Source: Ramlibacter agri (GTDB lineage Bacteria > Pseudomonadota > Gammaproteobacteria > Burkholderiales > Burkholderiaceae_C). Taken from it: DNA of 64,000 nt. The stretch lies in contig NZ_JABBFX010000001.1 in NCBI RefSeq assembly GCF_012927085.1, positions 744,001 to 808,000 of the forward strand, given 5' to 3'. The notes under the pieces were generated by a model. It did not search any database and had not been told where the DNA came from. It worked only from the letters and a program-made list of their open reading frames with translations. Position numbers and translations under genes: made by a program. Positions 1 through 8,939 of this stretch are shown piece by piece; position 1 is the first letter of the stretch, and each line of letters starts with the position of its first letter.

Positions 1-890
1 GCGATGCGCTCCAGGTTGTAGCCGGCGTCCAGCGGGAAGTTGAACCGGTCCGCGTGGTCCTTGCGCAGGGTGAGCATCTGCGCGAAGCTGATGCCGCCCG
101 GGCTGACCGGCAGCGCGTCGAGGTCGCCGGACAGCAGGTTCTGCACCAGCGCCGTGGCGCTGCCGCGGTAGCTGAGGATCACCTTCGGGATGCGCGGCGG
201 CTGCGGCCAGTACTTGTTCGCCACCAGCGTCACCTCGGTGCCCAGTTGCGCGCTGCTGACGACGTAGGCGCCATTCCACAAGCCCGGGTTGGTGGGCTCG
301 CGGTTGTACAGGCTCTGGCGCGAGTAGTCCTCGGTCGACTTGTACTTGTCGTAGACGGGGCCTTCCAGGTGCGAGGGCAGCACCTGGTCCCAGGTGTCGT
401 AGCCCACCATCACCTTGGGCAGGTGCAGCACCACCGTCTTCGGGTCGACCACGTCCACCTGGGTGGCGCGCTTCCACGAGTTGTAGTTGGAAAAGGCCAC
501 GGTGCCTTCGCTGGCCATCTTCCAGGTGAAGGCGACGTCGCTGGCGCTTACGGGCGTGCCATCGCCCCATTTGGCGTCGGGCCGCAACTTGAGCGTGACC
601 AGCATGCCCTTCTGGCCGCCCGGCAGGCTGACGACCTTGGCGAGGCCGTTCTCCAGGCTCGGCTTGGTGGCGCACAGGATGCAGACGCTGCGGCCCGTGG
701 CGTCGAAGGCCGTGATGGGGCGCTGCACGAAACCCATGAGGAACAGCTTCGTGTTGTTCACCTGCACCAGCGGGTGCGAGTTGGACAGGTACTGCAGCTG
801 GCCGATCACCAGCTGCTGCTTGTTGGCGTCGGCGTGGGCGACCGATGCGGCCAGCGCCAGGCTCGCCACGAGGGCGGGAAGAAATTTCAT
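1..890 (-). CDS. ABC transporter periplasmic substrate-binding protein (SBP_bac_5), partial
   Basis: Last gene of a dipeptide/opine/nickel-type ABC operon; the C-terminus lies beyond the window and about 296 residues are visible. The first 20 residues (MKFLPALVASLALAASVAHA) form a Sec signal peptide with an AHA cleavage site, so the mature protein should be periplasmic. The body shows the usual family features: an early DGTPVSASDVAFTWK stretch and then YDKYKSTEDY-like segments. It captures the ligand and hands it to the two permeases encoded just upstream. The ligand cannot be read from sequence; the neighbouring CapA-like gene and catabolic operons suggest a small organic compound or peptide-like molecule. 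The start at 890 lies 23 nt after the permease stop, behind an AGGAGA motif. Confidence 0.88.
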   Translation of the reverse strand, partial: MKFLPALVASLALAASVAHADANKQQLVIGQLQYLSNSHPLVQVNNTKLFLMGFVQRPITAFDATGRSVCILCATKPSLENGLAKVVSLPGGQKGMLVTLKLRPDAKWGDGTPVSASDVAFTWKMASEGTVAFSNYNSWKRATQVDVVDPKTVVLHLPKVMVGYDTWDQVLPSHLEGPVYDKYKSTEDYSRQSLYNREPTNPGLWNGAYVVSSAQLGTEVTLVANKYWPQPPRIPKVILSYRGSATALVQNLLSGDLDALPVSPGGISFAQMLTLRKDHADRFNFPLDAGYNLERI

Positions 891-913
891 GGGCTTGTCT
901 CCTTTTTCTCTGT

Positions 914-1846
914 CTATTTCGTCGCGCGCGGATCGAAGGCGACGCGCAGGCCGTCGCCCAGGAAGTTGAACGCGATCACGGTCAGGAAGATCAGCAGGCC
1001 GGGCCACACGGCCAGCATCGGCGCGGACGACGCCAGCTCCTGCGCGTTGTTCAGCATGTTTCCCCAGGTCGGCGTGGGCGGCATGACGCCTACGCCCAGG
1101 AAGCTGAGGGTGGATTCCAGCAGGATCACGCGGCCCACGGTCAGCGTGCCGGCGACGATGATGGGCGTCGCCACGTTGGGCAGCACGTGCACGCCCACGT
1201 TGTAGGGCGTGCCTGCGCCGCTGACGCGCGCGGCCAGCACGTAGTCCTGCCGGCCGACGGCCAGCGTGCCGGCGCGCACGACGCGGGCGATGGTGGTCCA
1301 GTCGACCAGCGCGATGATGATGACGATGCGCCAGAAGGACACGTCCGGGCCCTGGGCGACGTCCGGCGGGATGCCCAGCTTGCCGAGGTCGATCGCCGCC
1401 AGCACCACCAGCAGCGGAATCAGCGGCAGCGAGATCATGCAGTCGGTGGCGCGCATCAGGAAGGCGTCGATGCGCCCGCCCAGGTAGCCGGCCAGCACCC
1501 CCACGGCGATCCCCAGGAGGCCGCCGAACACCGTCGCCAGCACGCCCACGGCCAGCGAGACCTGGCCGCCGACCATCAGGCGCAGGAGCACGTCGCGTCC
1601 CACTTCGTCGGTGCCGAGGAGGTGGGTCGCGGTCGGCGGGCCGTAGCGCTCGAACAGGTCGGTGGCGTTCGGGTCCACGTGCAGCAAGGCGCCGACCAGC
1701 GGTGCGCTGAAGCAGAACGCGGCCAGCAGCAGCAGCAGGACGAGCGATGCCATCGCCGGCTTGTGGCGGCGCAGCGCGCGCCAGCGCAGCGCCCAGATCG
1801 AGAGCGGGCGCGGGCTGGATTCCAGGGGGAGGGAGGCGGTGCTCAT
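914..1846 (-). CDS. ABC transporter permease, DppC/OppC-like
   Basis: Inner-membrane permease of 310 residues, the usual DppC length. A short basic cytoplasmic N-terminus is followed by a first membrane helix around residues 30-50, a periplasmic loop, and five further helices. The cytoplasmic EAA-like loop that docks on the ATPases is visible (AARVSGAGTPYNVGVHVLPN). Its start codon overlaps the stop of the DppB-like gene in an ATGA, so the two permeases are probably made in equal amounts by translational coupling. It pairs with the 1843-2796 protein to form the translocation pore of the operon running from 6156 to the window edge. Confidence 0.9.
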   Translation of the reverse strand: MSTASLPLESSPRPLSIWALRWRALRRHKPAMASLVLLLLLAAFCFSAPLVGALLHVDPNATDLFERYGPPTATHLLGTDEVGRDVLLRLMVGGQVSLAVGVLATVFGGLLGIAVGVLAGYLGGRIDAFLMRATDCMISLPLIPLLVVLAAIDLGKLGIPPDVAQGPDVSFWRIVIIIALVDWTTIARVVRAGTLAVGRQDYVLAARVSGAGTPYNVGVHVLPNVATPIIVAGTLTVGRVILLESTLSFLGVGVMPPTPTWGNMLNNAQELASSAPMLAVWPGLLIFLTVIAFNFLGDGLRVAFDPRATK

Positions 1847-2796
1847 TGCAGGGAGATCCTCGGGTCGAGCCAGCCGTAGGCGAGGTCGGCGGCCAGGCTG
1901 GCAAGCAGGGTCACGATGGTGGCGAACAGCATCCCCACCATGGCCACGTTGAAGTCCTTCATCATCACGGCGTCATAGATGGCCTTGCCCATGCCCTGCA
2001 CGCCGAACATCGCCTCGATGACCAGGGCGCCGGACATGAGCGTGCCGAAGCCCAGGGCCATGAGCGTGACCACCGGCACCAGGGCATTGCGCAAGGCATG
2101 CCGGGTGACGACGGTGAACCAGCCCAGGCCCTTGGCACGGGCCGTGCGGATGAAGTCCGCGTTGAGGGTCTCGATCATGGAGGCCCGGACGTAGCGCACG
2201 TACTGCCCCGTGTTGAACAACGTCAGCGTGAGCACCGGCAGCACGTAGTAGCGCAGCTGCTCCAGCAGGCCGATGTTCGGGTCCAGCGCGGTCGCCGTCG
2301 CCGGGAACCAGTGCAGCTTGACCGAGAACACCATCAGGAAGATCAGGGCCAGCCAGAACGCGGGCGAGGAGATGCAGGCGAAGGCGAAAAAGCTGATGAC
2401 GTTGTCCAGCCAGCCCCCCGGCTTCAGCGCCGCCACGCACCCCAGCACGATGGCCAGCGCCACGCTGATCGTGAAGGTCAGCACCATCAGCTTGCTGGTC
2501 TGCGCCAGCGCCGGCCCCAGCACGGCCAGCACCGGCTTGAACTGGCTGTTGGAGTAGCCGAGGTCGCCCGTGGCCAGGCGCGCGAGCCAGTGCCCGTACT
2601 GCTGCAGCACCGGCTGGTCGGCGCCGTACAGCTTGCGCATCTGGGCGACGAGTTCCGGCGTGACGGCGGGGTTGCCTTCCAGCATCACGTCGACCGGGTC
2701 GCCGGGCAGCAGCGAAAGCATCACGTAGAGGAAGAAGGACATGATCGCCGCCACCAGGACGGCCTGGGCGATGCGGCGCAAGGTGAAGCTGGCCAC
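1843..2796 (-). CDS. ABC transporter permease, DppB/OppB-like
   Basis: Permease of 317 residues with the typical DppB layout: a helix at the extreme N-terminus (about residues 9-30), a long periplasmic loop rich in charged residues (MRKLYGADQPVLQQYGHWL), then five helices. The EAA loop RTARAKGLGWFTVVTRHALR lies near residue 200. It should form a heterodimeric channel with the DppC-like protein and is powered by the two ATPases encoded upstream. It lies 3 nt downstream of the DppF-like ATPase gene and overlaps the next gene by four bases. Family assignment is secure; the substrate is unknown. Confidence 0.9.
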   Translation of the reverse strand: MASFTLRRIAQAVLVAAIMSFFLYVMLSLLPGDPVDVMLEGNPAVTPELVAQMRKLYGADQPVLQQYGHWLARLATGDLGYSNSQFKPVLAVLGPALAQTSKLMVLTFTISVALAIVLGCVAALKPGGWLDNVISFFAFACISSPAFWLALIFLMVFSVKLHWFPATATALDPNIGLLEQLRYYVLPVLTLTLFNTGQYVRYVRASMIETLNADFIRTARAKGLGWFTVVTRHALRNALVPVVTLMALGFGTLMSGALVIEAMFGVQGMGKAIYDAVMMKDFNVAMVGMLFATIVTLLASLAADLAYGWLDPRISLQ

Positions 2797-2799
2797 GGG

Positions 2800-3737
<938 letters not shown>

Positions 3738-3741
<4 letters not shown>

Positions 3742-4745
3742 GCGTTCTCCACCTTGTGGCAAGCGACCCAGTGGCGTTCGCCGCGCTGCTCGAGCTGCGG
3801 CTCCTGCGCGTGGCAGCGCTCGTCCGCCAGCGCGCAGCGCGCGGCGAAGCGGCAGCCGGTGTGGCCGGCGCTGACGGCCGCGACGCGGCCCGGAATCACG
3901 GGCAGGCGCTTCACCGGCCGTTGCGGGTCCGGCAGCGTGGCGATGAGCCCGCGCGTGTAGGGATGCAGCGGCTGCGCGAACAGCTGCTGCGCATCGGCCT
4001 GCTCCACCACCCGGCCCGCGTACATGACGATGATGTCGTGCGCGACCTGCGAGACGACGGCCAGGTTGTGGCTGATGAACTGGATGGCGGTGCCGGTGCG
4101 TTCCTGCAGCTCGATCATCAGGTCCAGGATCTGTGCCTGGATGGTGACGTCCAGCGCCGTGGTGGGCTCGTCGGCCACCAGCACCGCGGGCTTGCAGGCG
4201 AGCGCGATGGCGATCATCGCGCGCTGCCGCATGCCGCCCGACAGGCGATGCGGATAGTCCTGCGCGCGCAGGCGCGGTGACGGGATGCCGACCGAGGCCA
4301 GCAGTTCCACCGCCTCCTCGTTCGCCTCGCGCCAGCGCGCGCCGCGATGGCGCACCAGGACTTCGGCGATCTGCCGCCCGATCTTCATCACCGGGTTCAG
4401 CGCGCTCATGGGCTCCTGGAAGACCATGGCGACGCGGTCGCCGCGGGCGTCCTGCCAGGCCTTCTCCGAGGCGCCGGCCAGGTCCTGCCCGGCGAGCCGG
4501 ATCGCGCCCTGCACCCGCAGGCCGGGCGGCGCCAGGCCCATGACCGCGAGCGAGGTGATGGTCTTGCCGCAGCCGCTTTCGCCGACCACGCCGAGCGTGC
4601 GGCCGCGCGCTATGGTGTACGAGACGTCGGACACCACTTCCGCGCGCCGGCCGTCCCGCTCGAAGCTGACCGTGAGGTTCTTCACCTCCAGGGCCGGCGT
4701 GGCTTCCGCGGGCCGCGCGGCCGGCGGCGGGGCGTCCTGGGACAT
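3738..4745 (-). CDS. ABC transporter ATP-binding protein, DppD/OppD-like
   Basis: Second ATPase of the transporter, 335 residues from the ATG at 4745. Walker A (GESGCGKTI), Q-loop ([11 protein letters not shown]), signature ([15 protein letters not shown]), Walker B ([12 protein letters not shown]) and H-loop (ISHNLAV) are all intact. The C-terminal oligopeptide-type tail carries a Cys-rich segment ([15 protein letters not shown]). A GTG at 4757 in the same frame would add four residues, but an AGGA sequence eight bases before 4745 favours the ATG. It lies downstream of the CapA-like gene and overlaps the DppF-like gene by four bases. Confidence 0.9.
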
Positions 4746-4776
4746 GAGGATCCTCACGGCAGGTGGTGGCCGGACT

Positions 4777-6156
4777 TCAGAAGCGGATGACGCCGATGCC
4801 GTCTTCCACGCTCACCTCGGTGCCGAAGTTCTTCGACAGGCGGGCGATGCGGTCCAGCGTGCGCTGCGCCGTCTCGCCGCTGGAGATCAGCGGGCGGCCC
4901 TCGGTCAGCTTGTGTTCGCCCTGGCCGGTGCGGCGGGTGATGGTGCCTTCGCGCGCCGTGCGGCCCATCTCCACCGGGTGCAGGTTCATGCGCACGAACT
5001 TGCCGCCCTTCATCTCCAGCGCCATCAGCGCGGAGGTCCACCAGTTCTCGTTGTGCTTGTCCAGGCCCGGGTGCAGCGGGTGGTCCGCCGGGTTCAGCGT
5101 GGGCAGGCGGTTCATGTCGTGGCCCCAGCTCTCGTAGCTGTCGTAGGGCACGCGCTGGATGAACTCCGACTGGGCGAAGAAGTTGCCCGTGCCGTAGATG
5201 ATGGGCTTGCCCTTGTAGACCTCGATGCCCAGCGTCCAGTGCCAGCCGTGCGCGATGTAGACGTCGGCGCCGGCATCGATGGCCGCATGCGCGAACTCGC
5301 GCGCGAACATCGGCACCTTCTCGCGGCGCTTGCCGTCGGCGATGTTGAAGTGGTGGGCCACGACGACGAAGTCGGCCATCTTGCGGGCCTCGTCGATGGA
5401 GCGCAGGTTGCCTTCGAGGTCGCCCTTGTGGCAGAAGCTCTGGATCTCGAACTTGTCGCCCGGGATGAACACGTTGGAGCCGCGGGTCGACTGGTCGCCG
5501 GGCATCTGGAAGCTGAACTCGCCCGCCTTCAGGCCGGTGCCCATGGTGGAGCCGTCGGCTTCGCGCAGCACGTCGAGCGAGAGCGCGATCGCCCTCATCT
5601 GCTCCGCCGCTTCCTGCGTCAGCATGTACTTGAAGCCCGCGCGCAGCGGGTTGATGCCGGGGCGGCCGGCGTAGCCGCCCTTGCCCAGGCTGGCCCACTC
5701 GTTGGGCTTGTTGCCGGAGCTGGTGGAGACGATGGCGACGCGGCCCTGCTTCGTTTCCAGGTACTGCGGCTCGCGCGCGGCTTCCAGGTCGGCGCCCGTG
5801 CCCGCGATGGCGATGCCGGCTTCGCGGCAGTGCTTCAGCGTGGCGAGCATGCCGGCCGGCCCGAAGTCCATGCTGTGGTTCTGCGCGTGCGACATGATGT
5901 CCACGCCGGCCCAGCGCAGGTCGCGCGCGATCTGCGGGTCGGCCATCATGAAGCTGCCCAGCCAGTCGCCGCGGCCCGGATATTCCAGTTCGCTCTGGTG
6001 GGCGAAGTTCATCTCCAAGTGCGCGTAGGTCAGGTCGGCCCCGCGCAGCATGTTGATGACACGCATCGATTCGGCGTCGTCGTGCACCGCGAAGGGCCGC
6101 GAAACCATGCATTCGCCCACCAGGGCGACGTTCCAGTTCAAACCTTGAGAAGCCAT
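4777..6156 (-). CDS. CapA/PgsA-family metallophosphatase-like protein
   Basis: First gene of the minus-strand transporter operon, 459 residues. It matches the PGA_cap family (calcineurin-like metallophosphoesterase fold) named after poly-gamma-glutamate capsule protein CapA. Visible family motifs are an early GECMVSRPF segment, THLEMNF-like AHLEMNF, NHSMDFG near residue 110, VVAHHFN, and the diagnostic GIEVYKGKPIIYGTGNFF near residue 310. No signal peptide or membrane segment is seen, unlike capsule CapA, so a cytoplasmic role is likely. The start at 6156 is chosen for its GGAG at a good distance; an in-frame ATG 42 nt upstream lacks one. Its link to an ABC importer suggests processing of the imported ligand, which is inference only. 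Confidence 0.8.
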   Translation of the reverse strand: MASQGLNWNVALVGECMVSRPFAVHDDAESMRVINMLRGADLTYAHLEMNFAHQSELEYPGRGDWLGSFMMADPQIARDLRWAGVDIMSHAQNHSMDFGPAGMLATLKHCREAGIAIAGTGADLEAAREPQYLETKQGRVAIVSTSSGNKPNEWASLGKGGYAGRPGINPLRAGFKYMLTQEAAEQMRAIALSLDVLREADGSTMGTGLKAGEFSFQMPGDQSTRGSNVFIPGDKFEIQSFCHKGDLEGNLRSIDEARKMADFVVVAHHFNIADGKRREKVPMFAREFAHAAIDAGADVYIAHGWHWTLGIEVYKGKPIIYGTGNFFAQSEFIQRVPYDSYESWGHDMNRLPTLNPADHPLHPGLDKHNENWWTSALMALEMKGGKFVRMNLHPVEMGRTAREGTITRRTGQGEHKLTEGRPLISSGETAQRTLDRIARLSKNFGTEVSVEDGIGVIRF

Positions 6157-6244
6157 CGATATCTCCGTGTGTCGATGGGCGGGATTGTTGGTGCGCAACG
6201 CTCCGGTCGCGCCCCCGGCAGCCCTGTATCAGTTATAGTTTTTT

Positions 6245-6258
6245 GGAATACGAATTCC
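6245..6258. promoter_or_regulatory. Palindromic operator candidate between divergent capA-like and LysR genes
   Basis: The 115-base divergent gap 6157-6271 contains GGAATACGAATTCC, an inverted repeat with GGAAT/ATTCC arms. Just upstream at 6227-6237 is TATCAGTTATA, a short TAT/ATA dyad. LysR proteins commonly bind such imperfect dyads between their own gene and a divergent target. The gap does not contain the GTAGTT-N21-TAGCAT element found elsewhere in this region, so this operon probably belongs to the 6272 regulator. Confidence 0.45.
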
Positions 6259-6271
6259 GGGTAAACCCTCG

Positions 6272-7192
6272 ATGGACATCAAGCAGCTGAAGTACTTCTC
6301 CACCGTGGCGCGCCTCGGCAGCTTCAGCCGCGCGGCCAGCACGCTGAAGATGGCGCAGCCTTCGCTGAGCAAGCAGATCAGCAACCTGGAAAGCGAGCTG
6401 GGCACGCGCCTGCTGGTGCGCAATGGCCGCGGCGTGACGCCGACCGAAGCGGGCCAGCGGCTGATCCCGCATGCGCATCGCATCCTGGAGGAGGTGGCCA
6501 AGGCCGAAGCCGACGTGCGCGCGGCCGGGGCCGGCCGCTTTGCCATCGGCCTGCCCTTCACCGTGGCGGCCACCATCGGCACGGACCTGGTGGCGCAGTT
6601 GCGCCATGCCGATCCCAGCGCCAACTTCGCGGTGTTCCAGGGCCGCTCCGCCTTCCTGCTGGAAAACCTGCAGACCGGGGCGATCGACGTGGCCATCATG
6701 TTCAGGCCCAGCGCTTCGCCCCTGGTGGAAACCACGGAGCTCACCTCCGAGGACCTGTACCTGATGGCATCCGCGCGGGCCGCGCGGGCGCTGGCGGGCA
6801 AAGGCCCCATCCCGGTCGCCAGCCTGGTGGACTACGCCTTGATCGAACCGAGCCGCCCCAACGCCATCCGCGTCGCGCTGGAGGATGCGCTGCGGCGGGC
6901 ACGCAAGGTGCCCAACATCGCGATGGAGATCGACAACATCGAGACGATCATCGACCTGGTGGCGCGCGACGAGGGCTTCGCGGTGCTGTCGAAGTTGTCG
7001 CGCAGCCTGGCCGCGCAGAAGGACAAGGTGGTGCCGCTGCCGCTGGCCGCGCCGGGGCTGAAGATCGAGATCTGCATGGCCGTGTCGACGCGCGCGACTC
7101 TGTCGCAGGCCAATGCGCGGCTGGTGCGGCTCACGGCCGATATCGGACGCAAGCTGCTGACTGCCGCGGCGCAACGGCGGCAGGCGAGCTAG
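6272..7192 (+). CDS. LysR-family transcriptional regulator
   Basis: LysR-type regulator of 306 residues. The N-terminal winged helix-turn-helix is intact (residues 1-60; SFSRAASTLKMAQPSLSKQI), followed by a linker helix and the two-lobed effector-binding domain (from about residue 90). It is divergent from the CapA-like/ABC operon, the classic arrangement for a LysR regulator and its target, with palindromic sequence between them. Its 3' end overlaps the convergent hydroxyacid dehydrogenase gene by four bases (ctag). The effector is probably a metabolite of the compound imported by the neighbouring transporter; this is inferred from position only. Confidence 0.92.
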   Translation: MDIKQLKYFSTVARLGSFSRAASTLKMAQPSLSKQISNLESELGTRLLVRNGRGVTPTEAGQRLIPHAHRILEEVAKAEADVRAAGAGRFAIGLPFTVAATIGTDLVAQLRHADPSANFAVFQGRSAFLLENLQTGAIDVAIMFRPSASPLVETTELTSEDLYLMASARAARALAGKGPIPVASLVDYALIEPSRPNAIRVALEDALRRARKVPNIAMEIDNIETIIDLVARDEGFAVLSKLSRSLAAQKDKVVPLPLAAPGLKIEICMAVSTRATLSQANARLVRLTADIGRKLLTAAAQRRQAS

Positions 7193-8163
7193 CGGCGGGC
7201 CAACGCTTCCGCGTTGACGACGCGTACCGGCGCGCCATCGAGGAAGGCGAGGATCGCCTCGACCGCGTCCTCGTAGTACACGCGCAGCATGTCGCGGGTG
7301 AAGTAGCCGATGTGCGGCGTGAGCACGGTGTTGTCCAGGCCGCGCAGCGGATGGTCGGCCGGCAGCGGCTCGGCCTCGTACACGTCCAGCCCAGCGCCGC
7401 CGATGCGGCGCTCGCGCAGGGCGTCGAGCAGGGCCTGCTGGTCGACGATGGCCGCGCGCGAGGTGTTCACCAGCAGCGCTTCGGGCTTCATCAGCGCGAG
7501 CTCGCGCGCGCCGATGAGGCCGCGGGTGCCCTCCGCCAGCGGGAGGTGGACGGTGACCACGTCGCTGCCGCGCAGCAGTTCGTCCAGGCCGGCACAGCCG
7601 GCCCCGCTGGCGCTTGCGCGCTCCGGCGTCAGGTGCGGGCTCCAGGCCAGCACCTTCATCTCGAAGGCCTGCGCGTACGCAGCCATGCGCGAGCCGATGC
7701 GTCCGAGCCCCAGGATCCCCAGCGTCTTGCCACGCAAGGTGAAGCCCACGCGCGTCTGCCAGCCGCCGCGGCGCATGACCGCGTCCTCGTGCGCGATGTG
7801 GCGGGCCGCCGCGAGCACCAGGCCCCAGGCCAGCTCCGACACGCCACCGCCGCCGCGGCTGACCTCCGAGTTGGACACGGGGATGCCACGTTCGGCGGCG
7901 GCCGCCGTGTCCACGGTGTCGTAGCGCATGCCGGTGACGGCGATGTACTTCAGCTTCGGCAGCCGCGCGATGAGCGAGCGCGGGAATGGCATGCGTTCGC
8001 GCAGCGTGCACACGATGTCCACGTCGGCCAGCGCGGCGACCGCCTCGTCCTCCGAGGCGAGCGGACGGTCGAACACCACGATCTCGCAGCGCCGCGCGAC
8101 GGCGCTCCAATCGGCGAGGCCCAGGGCGACGCCGAGATAGTCGTCGAGGATGGCGAGCTTCAC
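7189..8163 (-). CDS. D-isomer-specific 2-hydroxyacid dehydrogenase family protein
   Basis: NAD(P)-dependent oxidoreductase of 324 residues, normal for the family. The Rossmann dinucleotide motif is GLGRIGSRMA near residue 150. The catalytic triad is visible: Arg in NTSRAAIVD, Glu in GLDVYEAEPL, and His in LTPHIGYFT. It should interconvert a 2-hydroxy acid and a 2-oxo acid in the cytoplasm. The start is a GTG at 8163 whose GTGA overlaps the stop of the cupin gene, so it is translationally coupled. Last gene of the porin-cupin-dehydrogenase operon. The substrate cannot be read; phosphoglycerate dehydrogenase itself is unlikely in this context. Confidence 0.88.
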   Translation of the reverse strand: MKLAILDDYLGVALGLADWSAVARRCEIVVFDRPLASEDEAVAALADVDIVCTLRERMPFPRSLIARLPKLKYIAVTGMRYDTVDTAAAAERGIPVSNSEVSRGGGGVSELAWGLVLAAARHIAHEDAVMRRGGWQTRVGFTLRGKTLGILGLGRIGSRMAAYAQAFEMKVLAWSPHLTPERASASGAGCAGLDELLRGSDVVTVHLPLAEGTRGLIGARELALMKPEALLVNTSRAAIVDQQALLDALRERRIGGAGLDVYEAEPLPADHPLRGLDNTVLTPHIGYFTRDMLRVYYEDAVEAILAFLDGAPVRVVNAEALARR

Positions 8164-8912
8164 GCTGCAGCCGCCGCAACGAAGCGCGGGAACTGCAGCA
8201 CCAGCAGCTGCAGGCCTTGCGGGCCGGCCTTCGGCGTGTAGGCCGGTTCGTCCGGCGCCACGAAGGCAAGCGACAGGCGCTGCAGCAGGCCCTGCTCGCC
8301 GTCGGCCAGCTTGCCGTCCATCACGATCCAGAACTGGCCGCCGCCCACGGCCGGGTCCGGCCCCGTCACCGTGGCATCGGGACCCAGGCTGCAGGTCCAG
8401 GCGGCCAGGCCATCGGCCTGCTCCTGCAGCAGGCTGGCGAAGGTCGATTCGCCGGCGGGCAGCGCCTGCGCGGGTGGCGCGTTGAACATCAGCTCGCGCC
8501 GCTTGCCGGCCTTGGCGCGCATCTGCTGCACCTCTTCTGGCAGGAACTGCGCGCCGCCATCCCAGGCATTGCGCAAGGTCAGGTAGCCGACGCCCTCGTC
8601 TCCGCCCACGATGGGCCCGTATCCGCTGTACGGCCCGACGAAATGCCCGAAGCCGACACCGGCCTTGTGCGCGCCGATGCGGCCGGAGCCGGTCACGAAG
8701 ATCTGGAACTGGTCGGCCACGTGGAAGTGCGCGCGCAGCTCGGTGTGCGGCGCCTGCTCCACCAGGTAGGCGATGGGCGCGGGCCCGCTCGCCTCCCCGG
8801 TGCGCGCCACCTTGTGGCGGTCCTCGCCCATGAACTGCGTGCGGAAGTTCGCGTTGCCGCGCGGGCTGTAGCGGCCAAGAAGCGCCTTTTCGGCCGAGGA
8901 TACGGTTGGCAT
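8160..8912 (-). CDS. Cupin-like protein of unknown function
   Basis: Cytoplasmic protein of 250 residues with no signal peptide. A cupin-like core is visible around residues 58-80 (LRAHFHVADQFQIFVTGSG): His-X-His plus a later Gln/Glu, typical of a metal-binding beta barrel. A second half (FWIVMDGKLADGEQ) may form a second barrel lobe. It lies 27 nt downstream of the porin gene and overlaps the dehydrogenase start, so all three are probably one transcript. I do not recognise a specific enzyme; a role in degrading the compound admitted by the porin is plausible, for instance as an isomerase, decarboxylase or dioxygenase. Confidence 0.65.
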   Translation of the reverse strand: MPTVSSAEKALLGRYSPRGNANFRTQFMGEDRHKVARTGEASGPAPIAYLVEQAPHTELRAHFHVADQFQIFVTGSGRIGAHKAGVGFGHFVGPYSGYGPIVGGDEGVGYLTLRNAWDGGAQFLPEEVQQMRAKAGKRRELMFNAPPAQALPAGESTFASLLQEQADGLAAWTCSLGPDATVTGPDPAVGGGQFWIVMDGKLADGEQGLLQRLSLAFVAPDEPAYTPKAGPQGLQLLVLQFPRFVAAAAA

Positions 8913-8939
8913 TGCGATGACTCCTTGCAGTCTGCGGGT

